64,000 bases of DNA from Dyadobacter koreensis (GTDB taxonomy: Bacteria; Bacteroidota; Bacteroidia; Cytophagales; Spirosomataceae), in contig NZ_FNXY01000005.1 in NCBI RefSeq assembly GCF_900108855.1, positions 515,061 to 579,060 of the forward strand, in the 5' to 3' direction. Below, one piece after another: positions 44,567 through 53,085 of the stretch. The number at the start of each line of letters is the position of its first letter. The stretch's first letter is position 1. Position numbers and translations under genes: made by a program. The notes under the pieces are model-generated. The model was not told the origin of the DNA, did not search any database, and worked only from the letters and a program-made list of their open reading frames with translations.

Positions 44567-45574
44567 TCATTTATCAGACACCCCGGCACTTTCGAAACTC
44601 GCCATTTCGTTTAAAAATGCTACTGCACTTTTAATTAATGGATAAGCAACTGCACAGCCAGTTCCCTCGCCCAGGCGCATGTCCAGATTTAGCAAAGGTT
44701 TGACATTCAGGCTTTCAAGTAAAATCCGATGACCTTTTTCTTCTGATTGATGACAAAAAACTGCGAAATCTTTGATCGCTGGATTTAGCTTAACAGCACA
44801 TAAAAATGCTGCCGAAGAGATAAACCCATCGACCATCAAAACCATTTTTTCCTCAGCTGCTGCCAGGAAAGCGCCGCACATCATGGCAATTTCAAAACCG
44901 CCAAAAGTTTGTAAAACCTGCATGGGATTTATTGAAACTTCTGCATGATTTGAAATCGCTTTCATAAGAATATTGATCTTGTTTTGATACTGATCCGGAT
45001 TAACTCCGGTACCTTTTCCAACGCAGTCTTCAATCGGGATATTTAGTAATTTACTCATAATCACCGCAGCGGAGGAAGTATTTCCAATACCCATTTCACC
45101 AAAACCGATCACATTACAGCCTGTTTTGGCAATGTTTTTCACAATCTCTTTTCCTTTCTCAATCGCCCGTTGACATTCTGATTCTGTCATGGCAGACTCA
45201 GATAGAAAACTTTTTGTACCGCGATTAATTTTAGCGTCAATCAGGTTTTCATCAGGCTCGAAATCATGGTCAACTCCTGCATCAACCAAGGCTAATTCAA
45301 TGCCATTTTGTTTGGTGAAAACATTAATTGCAGCACCACCTTGGAGAAAATTCAAAACCATTTGAAAGGTAACTTCCGAGGGGTAAGCGCTCACGCCTTC
45401 ACTGGCAATTCCATGGCTGGCTGCAAAAACGACTATATGCGGCTTTACTAAACTTGGCGTCAAAGTTTCCTGAATCAAAGCAATTTGCAAAGCCACCTCT
45501 TCCAGTTTCCCAAGGGCGCCGAGAGGTTTTGTTTTGTTATTTATCTTATGCTGTATCTGTTCTCGTAAAGTCAT
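44567..45574 (-). CDS. cobT: Nicotinate-nucleotide--dimethylbenzimidazole phosphoribosyltransferase
   Basis: Makes alpha-ribazole-5'-phosphate from nicotinate mononucleotide and dimethylbenzimidazole (or another lower base). 335 residues. IHVVFAASHGIASEGVSAYP-like segment (IVVFAASHGIASEGVSAYPS), GFGEMGIGNTSSAAVIMSKL, CVGKGTGVNP and the C-terminal MRLGEGTGCAVAYPLI, with the catalytic glutamate, all match CobT. It is flanked by repeat elements A and B. Confidence 0.95.
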   Translation of the reverse strand: MTLREQIQHKINNKTKPLGALGKLEEVALQIALIQETLTPSLVKPHIVVFAASHGIASEGVSAYPSEVTFQMVLNFLQGGAAINVFTKQNGIELALVDAGVDHDFEPDENLIDAKINRGTKSFLSESAMTESECQRAIEKGKEIVKNIAKTGCNVIGFGEMGIGNTSSAAVIMSKLLNIPIEDCVGKGTGVNPDQYQNKINILMKAISNHAEVSINPMQVLQTFGGFEIAMMCGAFLAAAEEKMVLMVDGFISSAAFLCAVKLNPAIKDFAVFCHQSEEKGHRILLESLNVKPLLNLDMRLGEGTGCAVAYPLIKSAVAFLNEMASFESAGVSDK

Positions 45575-45591
45575 AAAGTCTTGAATTTTTA

Positions 45592-45695
45592 GGTTACACA
45601 GAGAACCACGGAGTTAAAAAGAGATACACGGAGTTTTTTTATAGATTATAAATCTCCGTGTATCTCTCCTTAACTCTGTGTCCCTCTGTGTAACC
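45592..45695. repeat. Long inverted-repeat element B
   Basis: Starts GGTTACACAGAGAACCACGG at 45592 and ends TCTGTGTCCCTCTGTGTAACC at 45695 (last 20 CTGTGTCCCTCTGTGTAACC). The inner arms contain CACGGAG and CTCCGTG. It lies between cobU and cobT and shares most of its sequence with element A. Confidence 0.8.
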
Positions 45696-45697
45696 AA

Positions 45698-46201
45698 TCA
45701 TTTTAAATTTAAAGGTAAGCCGGAGACCATGAAGATGGCTTCTTCGGCCTTACTAGCCACATATTGATTAGCCCAGCCTTGCAAATCCGTAAACTTTCTC
45801 CCGATTTCCGTCTCGGCATGTACGCCCATTCCTATTTCGTTTGAAATGATGATGAAAGTGCCGGAAAGCTGTGCGATTGCATCGATTTCTTCCCTAAACG
45901 CAGCGAGCGATTTTTCGATATTGTTATCAAAAGCGACAAACAAATTCGTCAGCCAGAGCGTCACGCAATCAATAACGACAACCTGATTTTGGATAGGAAG
46001 TTTATGAATATTTGTTTCAGATTCATAAGTAGTCCATTCCGGTCCTCGTTCATTTTTGTGGAGCTGGACACGTTCCGCAAAATTGTCGTCCCAGATATGT
46101 GCAGTGGCCACATACACCGGAGATTTGCTTAGCTGTAAAGCTTTTTCCTGTGCAAAACGGCTTTTCCCACTGCGTGCGCCTCCGGTGATGTAGATGATCA
46201 T
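45698..46201 (-). CDS. cobU: Adenosylcobinamide kinase / adenosylcobinamide-phosphate guanylyltransferase
   Basis: Phosphorylates adenosylcobinamide and then adds GMP from GTP. 167 residues from MIIYITGGARSGKSRFAQEK (P-loop at residues 8-14). VYVATAHIWDDNFAERVQLH contains the guanylylated histidine region, and VVIDCVTLWLTNLFV the Walker B. Its start codon at 46201 overlaps the pduO stop as ATGA. Confidence 0.94.
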   Translation of the reverse strand: MIIYITGGARSGKSRFAQEKALQLSKSPVYVATAHIWDDNFAERVQLHKNERGPEWTTYESETNIHKLPIQNQVVVIDCVTLWLTNLFVAFDNNIEKSLAAFREEIDAIAQLSGTFIIISNEIGMGVHAETEIGRKFTDLQGWANQYVASKAEEAIFMVSGLPLNLK

Positions 46202-46782
46202 TTTTCTTCCGGTGCTTTGAAACGTTTGTATAAAAACAACTGCCATTTTTCCTCCGCAACACCGGCTTTGTCCATTTCAGCTCTTGCCAACGTGAAAAAT
46301 AAATCCGATAAACGGTTGATATAGGCAGGAATCGCCTCATGAACCGTATCGGTTTTGATCAACGAAACCAGACGCCGCTCTCCTCTGCGCATTTGCGTGC
46401 GCGCGACATGGCATAAGGCAGAAACTTCATTACCACCCGGAAGCAAAAAATAGTCAGAAGGTGAGGTCATTTCTGATTCCAGTGTATCGATCCAGTTTTC
46501 ACAAAAGGCTGCACCATCTTCCGGCATCGGATTTTTGTTTTCTTTTTTCGCATCGGAAGGACGGGCTAGATGTGACATCATATCCATCAAATCTTTCTGA
46601 ATTTTATGAAGATTTGGCTGCCATTCATGATCATTTCCCAGTTTTACACGAAGCAATCCGATGGTAGAATTCGCTTCATCCAGCGTTCCGATACATTCAA
46701 TCCGAACATCATCTTTTGAAACGCGACTTCCGCCGAATAAACCTGTGGTGCCTTTATCGCCTTTTTTAGTATATATTTTCAT
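46198..46782 (-). CDS. pduO: ATP:cob(I)alamin adenosyltransferase, PduO type
   Basis: Adds the 5'-deoxyadenosyl ligand to cobalamin or its precursors. 194 residues. The N-terminal ATP-binding loop MKIYTKKGDKGTTGLFGGSRVSK (beginning at residue 1) and the helical-bundle motifs ALCHVARTQMRRGERRLVSL and YINRLSDLFFTLAR are diagnostic. Overlaps cobU by 4 bases. Confidence 0.94.
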   Translation of the reverse strand: MKIYTKKGDKGTTGLFGGSRVSKDDVRIECIGTLDEANSTIGLLRVKLGNDHEWQPNLHKIQKDLMDMMSHLARPSDAKKENKNPMPEDGAAFCENWIDTLESEMTSPSDYFLLPGGNEVSALCHVARTQMRRGERRLVSLIKTDTVHEAIPAYINRLSDLFFTLARAEMDKAGVAEEKWQLFLYKRFKAPEEK

Positions 46783-46806
46783 TGATAAAAAATCGTTTTT
46801 TTAATT

Positions 46807-47835
46807 TTATTTTACCTTTTTGATATGTTGTAAATCAGCAATCAATTCGCTGATGTTCAGATGCTTTTTAGAGGTTAATCCATTATCAAATACCCAGACA
46901 GGACTTTCTTCACTTTCTATAATTTCAATTTTGTGAGGCAAAGCAGGATCGTCACTTACTATATAATCTTCCCGTTGCAGCGCGCGTTTTGTCCAGAAAA
47001 CAAGATTGGTTTTTCCTGATAAATAAATAGGAGTAGAGGAGGCCTCTTTGTGAATCGTAAATGTGCCGGTATTACGGTCAAAGTGAAAGCCGTTTTTAAT
47101 AAAAGCTGCTTCAAAACTTCCATTCAAAACCAGATCTTCCGGTACGCCGGAAACGAGTTTTCCATCCGGATGCATCAGCCAAAGCTTGTCCGCAGCTTGC
47201 AGGGCCAGATCCAGTTCGTGGGTGGAAAGTAAAATAGCTTTATTGGTTTGTCGTGCGAGGTTATGCAGCAATCGCATCATTTCAACGCGGTTCGGCAGAT
47301 CAAGATGGGCAGTCGGCTCATCCAGTAAAATCAGTTTGGTATCCTGCGCTAACGCTCTGGCTAGCATCACTTTTTGCCGCTCGCCATCACTCAATTCGTT
47401 CATTCGTCGCCCGGCATAGCGTTTTGTATCCGTAGCGTCCATCGACCAATCAATTTTTTCCTTGTCAATTTCGGAAAGTGTGCCCAGCCAACCGGTGTAA
47501 GGCGTTCTCCCCAGCGCTACCAATTCTCTGACTGTCAAATTTCCTGCCTCAATCCGCTCAGTTAAAACCAGACTTAATTTTTGCGCAAGGTCAACAGGTT
47601 TCAGATTTACCAAAGATTCATTATCAATTATAATTTCTCCGGAAAGTGCGGGCTGCAAGCCTGAAAGTGTTCGCATAAGCGTTGACTTTCCCGCGCCATT
47701 TGGACCTAATAAACAAACCAGTTGCCCCGGCCATAAGTCCAGATTCAGAGCTTCTGAAACGATTCTGGGCTCTCGTTTTCCGGTTTTATAACCGATGGTC
47801 AGGTTCCGGGCAGATAGTAGCGGCGTATCGTTCAT
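46807..47835 (-). CDS. btuD: Cobalamin-type ABC transporter ATP-binding protein
   Basis: ATPase of the BtuCD-type importer. Walker A LLGPNGAGKSTLMRTL, signature LSDGERQKVMLARALA, Walker B LILLDEPTAHLD, H-loop STHELDL. At 342 residues it is about 80 longer than E. coli BtuD; the extra C-terminal domain (from TNLVFWTKRALQREDYIVSD) follows the end of the ATPase fold and has no recognised function. It overlaps btuC by 4 bases. Substrate is assigned from the riboswitch and neighbours. Confidence 0.88.
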   Translation of the reverse strand: MNDTPLLSARNLTIGYKTGKREPRIVSEALNLDLWPGQLVCLLGPNGAGKSTLMRTLSGLQPALSGEIIIDNESLVNLKPVDLAQKLSLVLTERIEAGNLTVRELVALGRTPYTGWLGTLSEIDKEKIDWSMDATDTKRYAGRRMNELSDGERQKVMLARALAQDTKLILLDEPTAHLDLPNRVEMMRLLHNLARQTNKAILLSTHELDLALQAADKLWLMHPDGKLVSGVPEDLVLNGSFEAAFIKNGFHFDRNTGTFTIHKEASSTPIYLSGKTNLVFWTKRALQREDYIVSDDPALPHKIEIIESEESPVWVFDNGLTSKKHLNISELIADLQHIKKVK

Positions 47836-48896
47836 GAGAAAGAAGAACGTAAATTGTTGCGACTGACAATAACCCAGATCACAACCGGCGCGCCTAATAA
47901 TGAGGTGACCACATTAATCGGCAGAACGGTCTGCGTTCCCGGCATTTGAGAAATAATATCACAAATGAGCATCAAAACAGTACCTACCAGACAACAGCAA
48001 GGAATTAAAATACGGTGATCGGAAGTGCCTAAAAGTGATCGGGTGATATGTGGAATCGCGATACCAACAAAACCAATCGGGCCGCAAAAAGCGGTGATAC
48101 TTCCCGTGAGTAAACTGGTACTGGCCATGATAATGAAGCGGGTTTTTCCAACCGTCAAACCCATACTTCTTGCATAATTTTCTCCTAATAACATGGCATT
48201 TAGTGCCTTTGAAGAAGAAAAAGCGATGAGTAAACCAACGATCACGACGCCGGAGAGTACGTACAAATGATATTGAACAATGCCGCCAAGTGAGCCGAAA
48301 GTCCATAGAATATATTCCTGCAACTCTTCCGGCTGACTGAAATATTGCCAGATGCTGATCACGGAAACCGTTATCGTCCCGACCATCACGCCGACAATCA
48401 ATAAAATAACATTATCCTTAATTCTTCCGGCGATCAATAAAACCATGGACAAAACCAAAGCGGCGCCAAGCGATGCCATCACAACAATCAGCCAGCTCCC
48501 GGAAACACCCAATTGCCGGATTGCATAAATACTTGCGGTACTTCCGCTCGTAAGCATTACGGCTGCAACGCCTAACCCGGCTCCGGCCGTGATACCCAGT
48601 TCGGACGGGCCAGCTAATGGATTGCGAAATAAAGTCTGCATTTGAAGTCCGCTGACGGATAATCCGCAGCCCACAATGATGGCCGTAATCGCTTTTGGTA
48701 AGCGTATTTTTTCAATAATAAATAACCATGCGGTAGTGTCCGATTCTCCCAAAAACACAATTCTCACCACTTCACCAAACGGAATGCTTACCGACCCCAG
48801 CATGATATCCAGCAGAAAAAAAAGCACAGCCAAAACCGACAGAACAATAATGATCAGCCGACGGGAATTGGAATAAGATTGAGAAGAAATTTGCAT
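47832..48896 (-). CDS. btuC: Cobalamin-type ABC transporter permease
   Basis: 354-residue FecCD/BtuC family permease with about ten helices. VGCGLSVSGLQMQTLFRNPL is the first conserved loop, FCGPIGFVGIAIPHITRSLL the coupling-helix motif, and GEVVRIVF the early segment. Heme and iron-siderophore importers share the fold; the riboswitch upstream points to cobalamin or cobinamide. Confidence 0.9.
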   Translation of the reverse strand: MQISSQSYSNSRRLIIIVLSVLAVLFFLLDIMLGSVSIPFGEVVRIVFLGESDTTAWLFIIEKIRLPKAITAIIVGCGLSVSGLQMQTLFRNPLAGPSELGITAGAGLGVAAVMLTSGSTASIYAIRQLGVSGSWLIVVMASLGAALVLSMVLLIAGRIKDNVILLIVGVMVGTITVSVISIWQYFSQPEELQEYILWTFGSLGGIVQYHLYVLSGVVIVGLLIAFSSSKALNAMLLGENYARSMGLTVGKTRFIIMASTSLLTGSITAFCGPIGFVGIAIPHITRSLLGTSDHRILIPCCCLVGTVLMLICDIISQMPGTQTVLPINVVTSLLGAPVVIWVIVSRNNLRSSFS

Positions 48897-48965
48897 AACT
48901 AGTATTTTAATCGGCCCAGAGTTCGAGTGGCAAGAGCCGGAAGCTGACCGCCGATTGCCGACCGC

Positions 48966-50207
48966 CTAATTCACCTGCTTATAATAAACCAGCTCATGCT
49001 CCGGTAATAATTCCGGATGCAGGATTTTGATCAGATCCGACAAAACAATCTGCGGATTCACAGCACCCGATTCCCAATAATCATTCGAACCGCGGTTGTT
49101 CACACGTTTATTATAGCTGTAAATCTGTCCGGATTTATAAGCTTTGAAATCGGTATAACGAGGATCTTTCGCAAGAATTTCTTTTTTGTTATCGTAGTTG
49201 CTGATCCCGACATTCAGCCAATAATCAGCTGTCAGAGCGATCGGGTAAACGGCTTCAAAATTTAACGCCAGACTTCCCGTTGCTTTGGTATTATTCCAAT
49301 GATAATCTGCGCCGGCATCCCGGAAAAACTGCGCCATATAACTATTTCCATTCGGGACAAACCATGAATCTTTGGAATTCATACCGGTAATAATGCTCGG
49401 TTTTGCTTTTACTTTTTGAGATAAAGCCGCAAGACGTTTGTATTCCTCTTCCATCTTGGCAAATTTCTTGTTGACAAAATCTTCCCGGTTTAGCAACGCA
49501 GCAAGAAGTTTAACCCACTCCGCACGGCCGAGTGGCGTCGTTTCAACCCATTCAGAATTAATCAAAACAGGAATTCCAGCAGCGTTTAAAGTGGTGTATC
49601 GCTCCATTTTTGAAACCGGACTGCCTGTCGTCATGATCAGGTCAGGATGCATGGTGATCAATTTTTCCTCATTCAATCCCTGATCTTTTCCAACTTCGGC
49701 AATTTTGCCAGCTTCAATTTGTTTGATGATCTCAGGATTGGAAACGTACTTCAAATTGCCAAGCCCTGTTACAATTTTTTCTTCACCTAAAAGTCCAACC
49801 AAACCCACGTGCATGGACGACATCGCTACCAGACTCCGGATTGGAATTTCAATAAACTGGCTGTTTGGATATCCTTTTGGCTTTTTTGTGCCTCTTTGAA
49901 GCAGAACATATTTAGCAGTATCGGTACTTTTCTCGAAAGGACTTAATATGTTGATTACCTTAAAATTATCGTGGTATTCGATCGTGAAGCCCTTGGCATG
50001 ATGAATCTGGATTTTTTCAGAAAAATAGTCTTTCCCCGAAGAAGCCGTTTCTGCACTTTCAGTGAGATTTGAAGAAGTACCGCAGCCTGCTAAAAATAGC
50101 AGTGGGATAAATAATAAAGCCGCAAACTTCGCAGCTGCAATAAAAGTGGAAATGCACGCAAAGTCATTGCGAACTTCCCAAAAGGAGTTCTTCTGTTTTT
50201 TTGTCAT
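48966..50207 (-). CDS. btuF: Cobalamin-type ABC transporter substrate-binding lipoprotein
   Basis: Periplasmic binding lipoprotein of up to 413 residues. After a long N-terminus, FAALLFIPLLFLAGC gives the lipobox (Cys 42). The binding fold shows VALSSMHVGLVGLLGE-type strand (VAMSSMHVGLVGLLGEEKIV), HPDLIMTTGSPVSKM and the later ITGMNSKDSWFVPNGNSYMA. Start at 50207, 46 bases after the riboswitch; the leader before the hydrophobic core is unusually long, so initiation may be further in. First gene under the riboswitch. Confidence 0.88.
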   Translation of the reverse strand: MTKKQKNSFWEVRNDFACISTFIAAAKFAALLFIPLLFLAGCGTSSNLTESAETASSGKDYFSEKIQIHHAKGFTIEYHDNFKVINILSPFEKSTDTAKYVLLQRGTKKPKGYPNSQFIEIPIRSLVAMSSMHVGLVGLLGEEKIVTGLGNLKYVSNPEIIKQIEAGKIAEVGKDQGLNEEKLITMHPDLIMTTGSPVSKMERYTTLNAAGIPVLINSEWVETTPLGRAEWVKLLAALLNREDFVNKKFAKMEEEYKRLAALSQKVKAKPSIITGMNSKDSWFVPNGNSYMAQFFRDAGADYHWNNTKATGSLALNFEAVYPIALTADYWLNVGISNYDNKKEILAKDPRYTDFKAYKSGQIYSYNKRVNNRGSNDYWESGAVNPQIVLSDLIKILHPELLPEHELVYYKQVN

Positions 50208-50252
50208 TTGTGCTACCAGCCTTTCTTCCGAAAGCTATGCGTATTAAGTGAA

Positions 50253-50505
50253 TAAGGCAGGTCTTCTGACTCGTTCCATTTCCTATGACGCCTTCCCGGT
50301 TTAATTTTGAATGAGTGAATGTGAGAATGGGAGTGAGCCAGATCTTGGAGCGTTCCATTATTCAAAATTCTATTATTCAATCATTGTCCCCAGTGGCAAT
50401 TGTCATGAATGTTTTTATGAACTTACAGCAGCGGAGACTGTTCCGGACTTGCACCGGTATTCCCTTTTAAAGTAACCGGATTTTTTGAGTCCGGGATACT
50501 ACCCT
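50253..50505 (-). promoter_or_regulatory. Cobalamin (AdoCbl) riboswitch
   Basis: On the minus strand the conserved elements appear in order: AAAGGGAATACCGGTGCAAG-type start with GGTGCAAGTCCGG (50444-50456), ACAGTCTCCGCTGCTGTAA (the B12 box region), GCCACTG (complement of 50391-50397), GGGAAGGCG, and the terminal GTCAGAAGACCTGCC (50255-50269). A variable arm of about 90 bases lies between GCCACTG and GGGAAGGCG. It ends 46 bases ahead of btuF and should lower expression of btuF-btuC-btuD and probably the downstream cob genes when cobalamin is plentiful. Confidence 0.95.
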
Positions 50506-50572
50506 GATGAGTGCAAAACTACTAAGATTTATGTGGGGTTGGTGATTTGTGACAATAATTCTGACAGCGTCT

Positions 50573-51118
50573 TTAAATAGATTTGTTTTGTTCTAATTTT
50601 TCCAGAACGAAATCAACTCTTTCTTCAACACTACAACTCGGAAGTTCGATAAGAGTATACCCGGCAGTTTGATACGTTTTCGTCAGCATATTGTAAAGCT
50701 CAGTGGCTTCTTCAAAAGTTTGCCAGCGCTCGTTATCGTTAATGTAAATGGCTTCCCAGGGTGGAGCCATAAATACATTTGATTGATATTTATAGTTTTT
50801 AAGTGCCTCGTTGAATTGACTTTCTACCCTAATATTTCCGACTTTCAGATATGCAATTATATCAGGAATTGCCCGGTCAAAAAAAGTTGGTTCTTCAAGC
50901 AACAAGGATTTTTTATATTCTTCGACCATCCGTTCTAACGCAAGTTCAGCGAAGGAAGAAAGATTTTTCCAGGGTAAGTTTTCAGAATTTAAGTTGACTT
51001 GTTCCTGAATAAGCTGACGGGAAATTTCATCGGAACAATTAAAACCACGTGACTTTAAAGCATTTAGTAAAGTAGTTTTTCCTGATCCCGGGCCACCGGA
51101 GATTACAATTGCATTCAT
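50573..51118 (-). CDS. P-loop ATPase/kinase (AAA_28, NadR-like)
   Basis: 181 residues. Walker A is VISGGPGSGKTTLLNAL at the N-terminus; FFDRAIPDIIAYLKVGN is a kinase-like acidic motif, and ERWQTFEEATELYNMLTKTY resembles the lid of NadR-type nucleoside kinases. Substrate unknown. It is 10 bases downstream of cbiB, so it may be co-transcribed with the cobalamin genes, but no role there is established. Confidence 0.78.
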   Translation of the reverse strand: MNAIVISGGPGSGKTTLLNALKSRGFNCSDEISRQLIQEQVNLNSENLPWKNLSSFAELALERMVEEYKKSLLLEEPTFFDRAIPDIIAYLKVGNIRVESQFNEALKNYKYQSNVFMAPPWEAIYINDNERWQTFEEATELYNMLTKTYQTAGYTLIELPSCSVEERVDFVLEKLEQNKSI

Positions 51119-51128
51119 AGCAGCAAAA

Positions 51129-52073
51129 TTACCAAATATTATTTTCGGTAAGGAAATATCCCAGGATTATCATAACCATCAAAAAACAGCTTTTATGGTT
51201 GATGACAATAACTTTCCGAATCTCGCCCGGCTCAATAATCCGGTCATTTTCTCCAATAAAAGGTTTGTCAACCCAATTCCCATGATAGACATTCGAACCG
51301 CCAAAACGACAATCAAGAATTCCTGCCAGAGCGGATTCAGGATAACCTGAGTTTGGGCTTTTATGCCGGTTTCCATATTTGAAGACAAATTGCAGACCGC
51401 GATAATTTACTGTTACAAGCACCATAAGCAATGCCGTAATCCGTGCCGGGATGAAGTTTGCAATGTCGTCCAGTCGGGCTGCAAATTTTCCAAATTGCTC
51501 GTATTTATCGCTTCGGTAACCGATCATTGAATCCAGCGTGTTGATCGTTTTATAAACCATCATGGCTGGAACGCCACCGATTGCGTAGAAAAATAATGGC
51601 GCAATAACACCGTCGCTTAGATTTTCCGACATTGTTTCAAAAACTGCTATCCGAATTTGCTGTGCATTTAATTGAGAAGTATCCCGGCCAACGATGCGGG
51701 ATAATTGTTTTCTTCCGGCTTCCAACCCTTCTTTTTCCAAAGCCAAAAACACATTTCGCCCTTCTGTAATCAATGCATTATTTGCTAAACCATACCAGAC
51801 CCAAACACTGCTGACAGCGATAAAAAGCCACGGGTTAATGTTTAAAAGTATAATGTTTGAAAAATAAAAAAAGAAAAATGTTAGCAGACAAAGACTTGTC
51901 GATAGCAACATTCCTTTTAAAAATCGGGATGAATTTTTATTCAAAAGCTTGTCACCAGCCGCAATGGCATTTCCAAATACACGAACCGGATGGGGCCAGT
52001 TGTCAGGATCGCCGATAATTAAATCCAGAATATAACCGAAAACCAACGGAGCAATGATCAATAATTTCTCCAT
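51129..52073 (-). CDS. cbiB: Adenosylcobinamide-phosphate synthase
   Basis: Membrane enzyme attaching aminopropanol (or its phosphate) to adenosylcobyric acid. 314 residues. DLIIGDPDNWPHPVRVFGNA, RIVGRDTSQLNAQQIRIAVF, ETMSENLSDGVIAPLFFYAI and YKTINTLDSMIGYRSDKYEQ are all CbiB signatures. Overlaps the aminotransferase gene upstream by 16 bases. Confidence 0.95.
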   Translation of the reverse strand: MEKLLIIAPLVFGYILDLIIGDPDNWPHPVRVFGNAIAAGDKLLNKNSSRFLKGMLLSTSLCLLTFFFFYFSNIILLNINPWLFIAVSSVWVWYGLANNALITEGRNVFLALEKEGLEAGRKQLSRIVGRDTSQLNAQQIRIAVFETMSENLSDGVIAPLFFYAIGGVPAMMVYKTINTLDSMIGYRSDKYEQFGKFAARLDDIANFIPARITALLMVLVTVNYRGLQFVFKYGNRHKSPNSGYPESALAGILDCRFGGSNVYHGNWVDKPFIGENDRIIEPGEIRKVIVINHKSCFLMVMIILGYFLTENNIW

Positions 52074-53074
52074 TCGTCGAGGGCTGCGATTAGCAAATTA
52101 TTTTTTTCAGGCGACAGGGCAGCGATCCGGAAATGTTGTTTTGTTAAATCTCTGAAATTACTCGCATCACGAATTAAAAGTCCGTGTTTTTCGATCAGGA
52201 ATTGTTTAAGTTTTGATGCATCATCTTTCAATGTTTCTGCCAGGAAGAAATGCGTTGTACTTTCATGGATTTTCAGTACCGGATTTTGGCTCAGTTTTTC
52301 TGTAAATCTTTCTTTTTCACGGAGCAGATTTTTTAAAGGGATTTGAATGTTATGATAGTTTTCAAAAATGAATTTCCCCGCCTGAAGCGCCATCGTATTT
52401 ACTGTCCACGGTTGTTTTATACTTTTCAATTTTGAGATTAAAACTTCCGAAGCAACAATATAACCCAGCCGTAACCCGGGAATCGCATAAGCTTTGGTGA
52501 GCGAATGCATGATCAACAGATTTGGATAATGGTTAATTAAAGATATCGAAGAATTGATTTGCACTGTGAAATCGATAAAAGCTTCATCAACAACAAAAAC
52601 CGTTTCGGGATTTTGCTGAACCCAATTTTCGAGTTGAGAAAATGATTTTCCGGTTGGATTATTTGGGTTGCAAATGAAAACCAGATCGGTTGACAATGCA
52701 GGCAATTCCTGTATTTTAGTCCAGGGCAAAAATATCAGATCGTGTTGATATAATTTGCATGCGTCTTCATATTCAGCAAAAGCGGGCGTTACAATGGTTG
52801 TTCTTTTGCCCGCAAATGCCTGCGCGATCAGATAAATGCTTTCTGTCGTTCCGCTGTTAATTAAAATTTGTTCCGGATTTAAGTGATGATGAAACGCAAC
52901 CATTTCACTCAGACTTTCAGCCATCACTTCCGGATAACGATTTATCGCTGACCATTGCTCAAAAATATATTCTTTCAAACCCAACGGTTCGCCTCCATAC
53001 CAGACATTGGTACTGAAATCTGCGATTATTTTTTGGGCATAACGGTACGAGTCGTCGCCGTGGCCTTGTAACAT
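52058..53074 (-). CDS. cobD: Threonine-phosphate decarboxylase-type aminotransferase
   Basis: PLP enzyme of 338 residues, aminotransferase class I/II. It probably decarboxylates L-threonine-O-3-phosphate to aminopropanol phosphate for CbiB. MLQGHGDDSYRYAQKIIADF is the characteristic CobD start ('HGG-D'). ICNPNNPTGKSF, VVDEAFIDF and the PLP lysine in HSLTKAYAIPGLRLGYIVAS are present. Histidinol-phosphate aminotransferase is the close alternative; overlap with cbiB and the CobD-like N-terminus favour CobD. Confidence 0.9.
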   Translation of the reverse strand: MLQGHGDDSYRYAQKIIADFSTNVWYGGEPLGLKEYIFEQWSAINRYPEVMAESLSEMVAFHHHLNPEQILINSGTTESIYLIAQAFAGKRTTIVTPAFAEYEDACKLYQHDLIFLPWTKIQELPALSTDLVFICNPNNPTGKSFSQLENWVQQNPETVFVVDEAFIDFTVQINSSISLINHYPNLLIMHSLTKAYAIPGLRLGYIVASEVLISKLKSIKQPWTVNTMALQAGKFIFENYHNIQIPLKNLLREKERFTEKLSQNPVLKIHESTTHFFLAETLKDDASKLKQFLIEKHGLLIRDASNFRDLTKQHFRIAALSPEKNNLLIAALDEWRNY

Positions 53075-53085
53075 AAATTTTATTT

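Noticed and set aside
50164-50358. Minus-strand open frame over the riboswitch and btuF start
   Set aside because: It crosses the conserved riboswitch elements, which are not coding.
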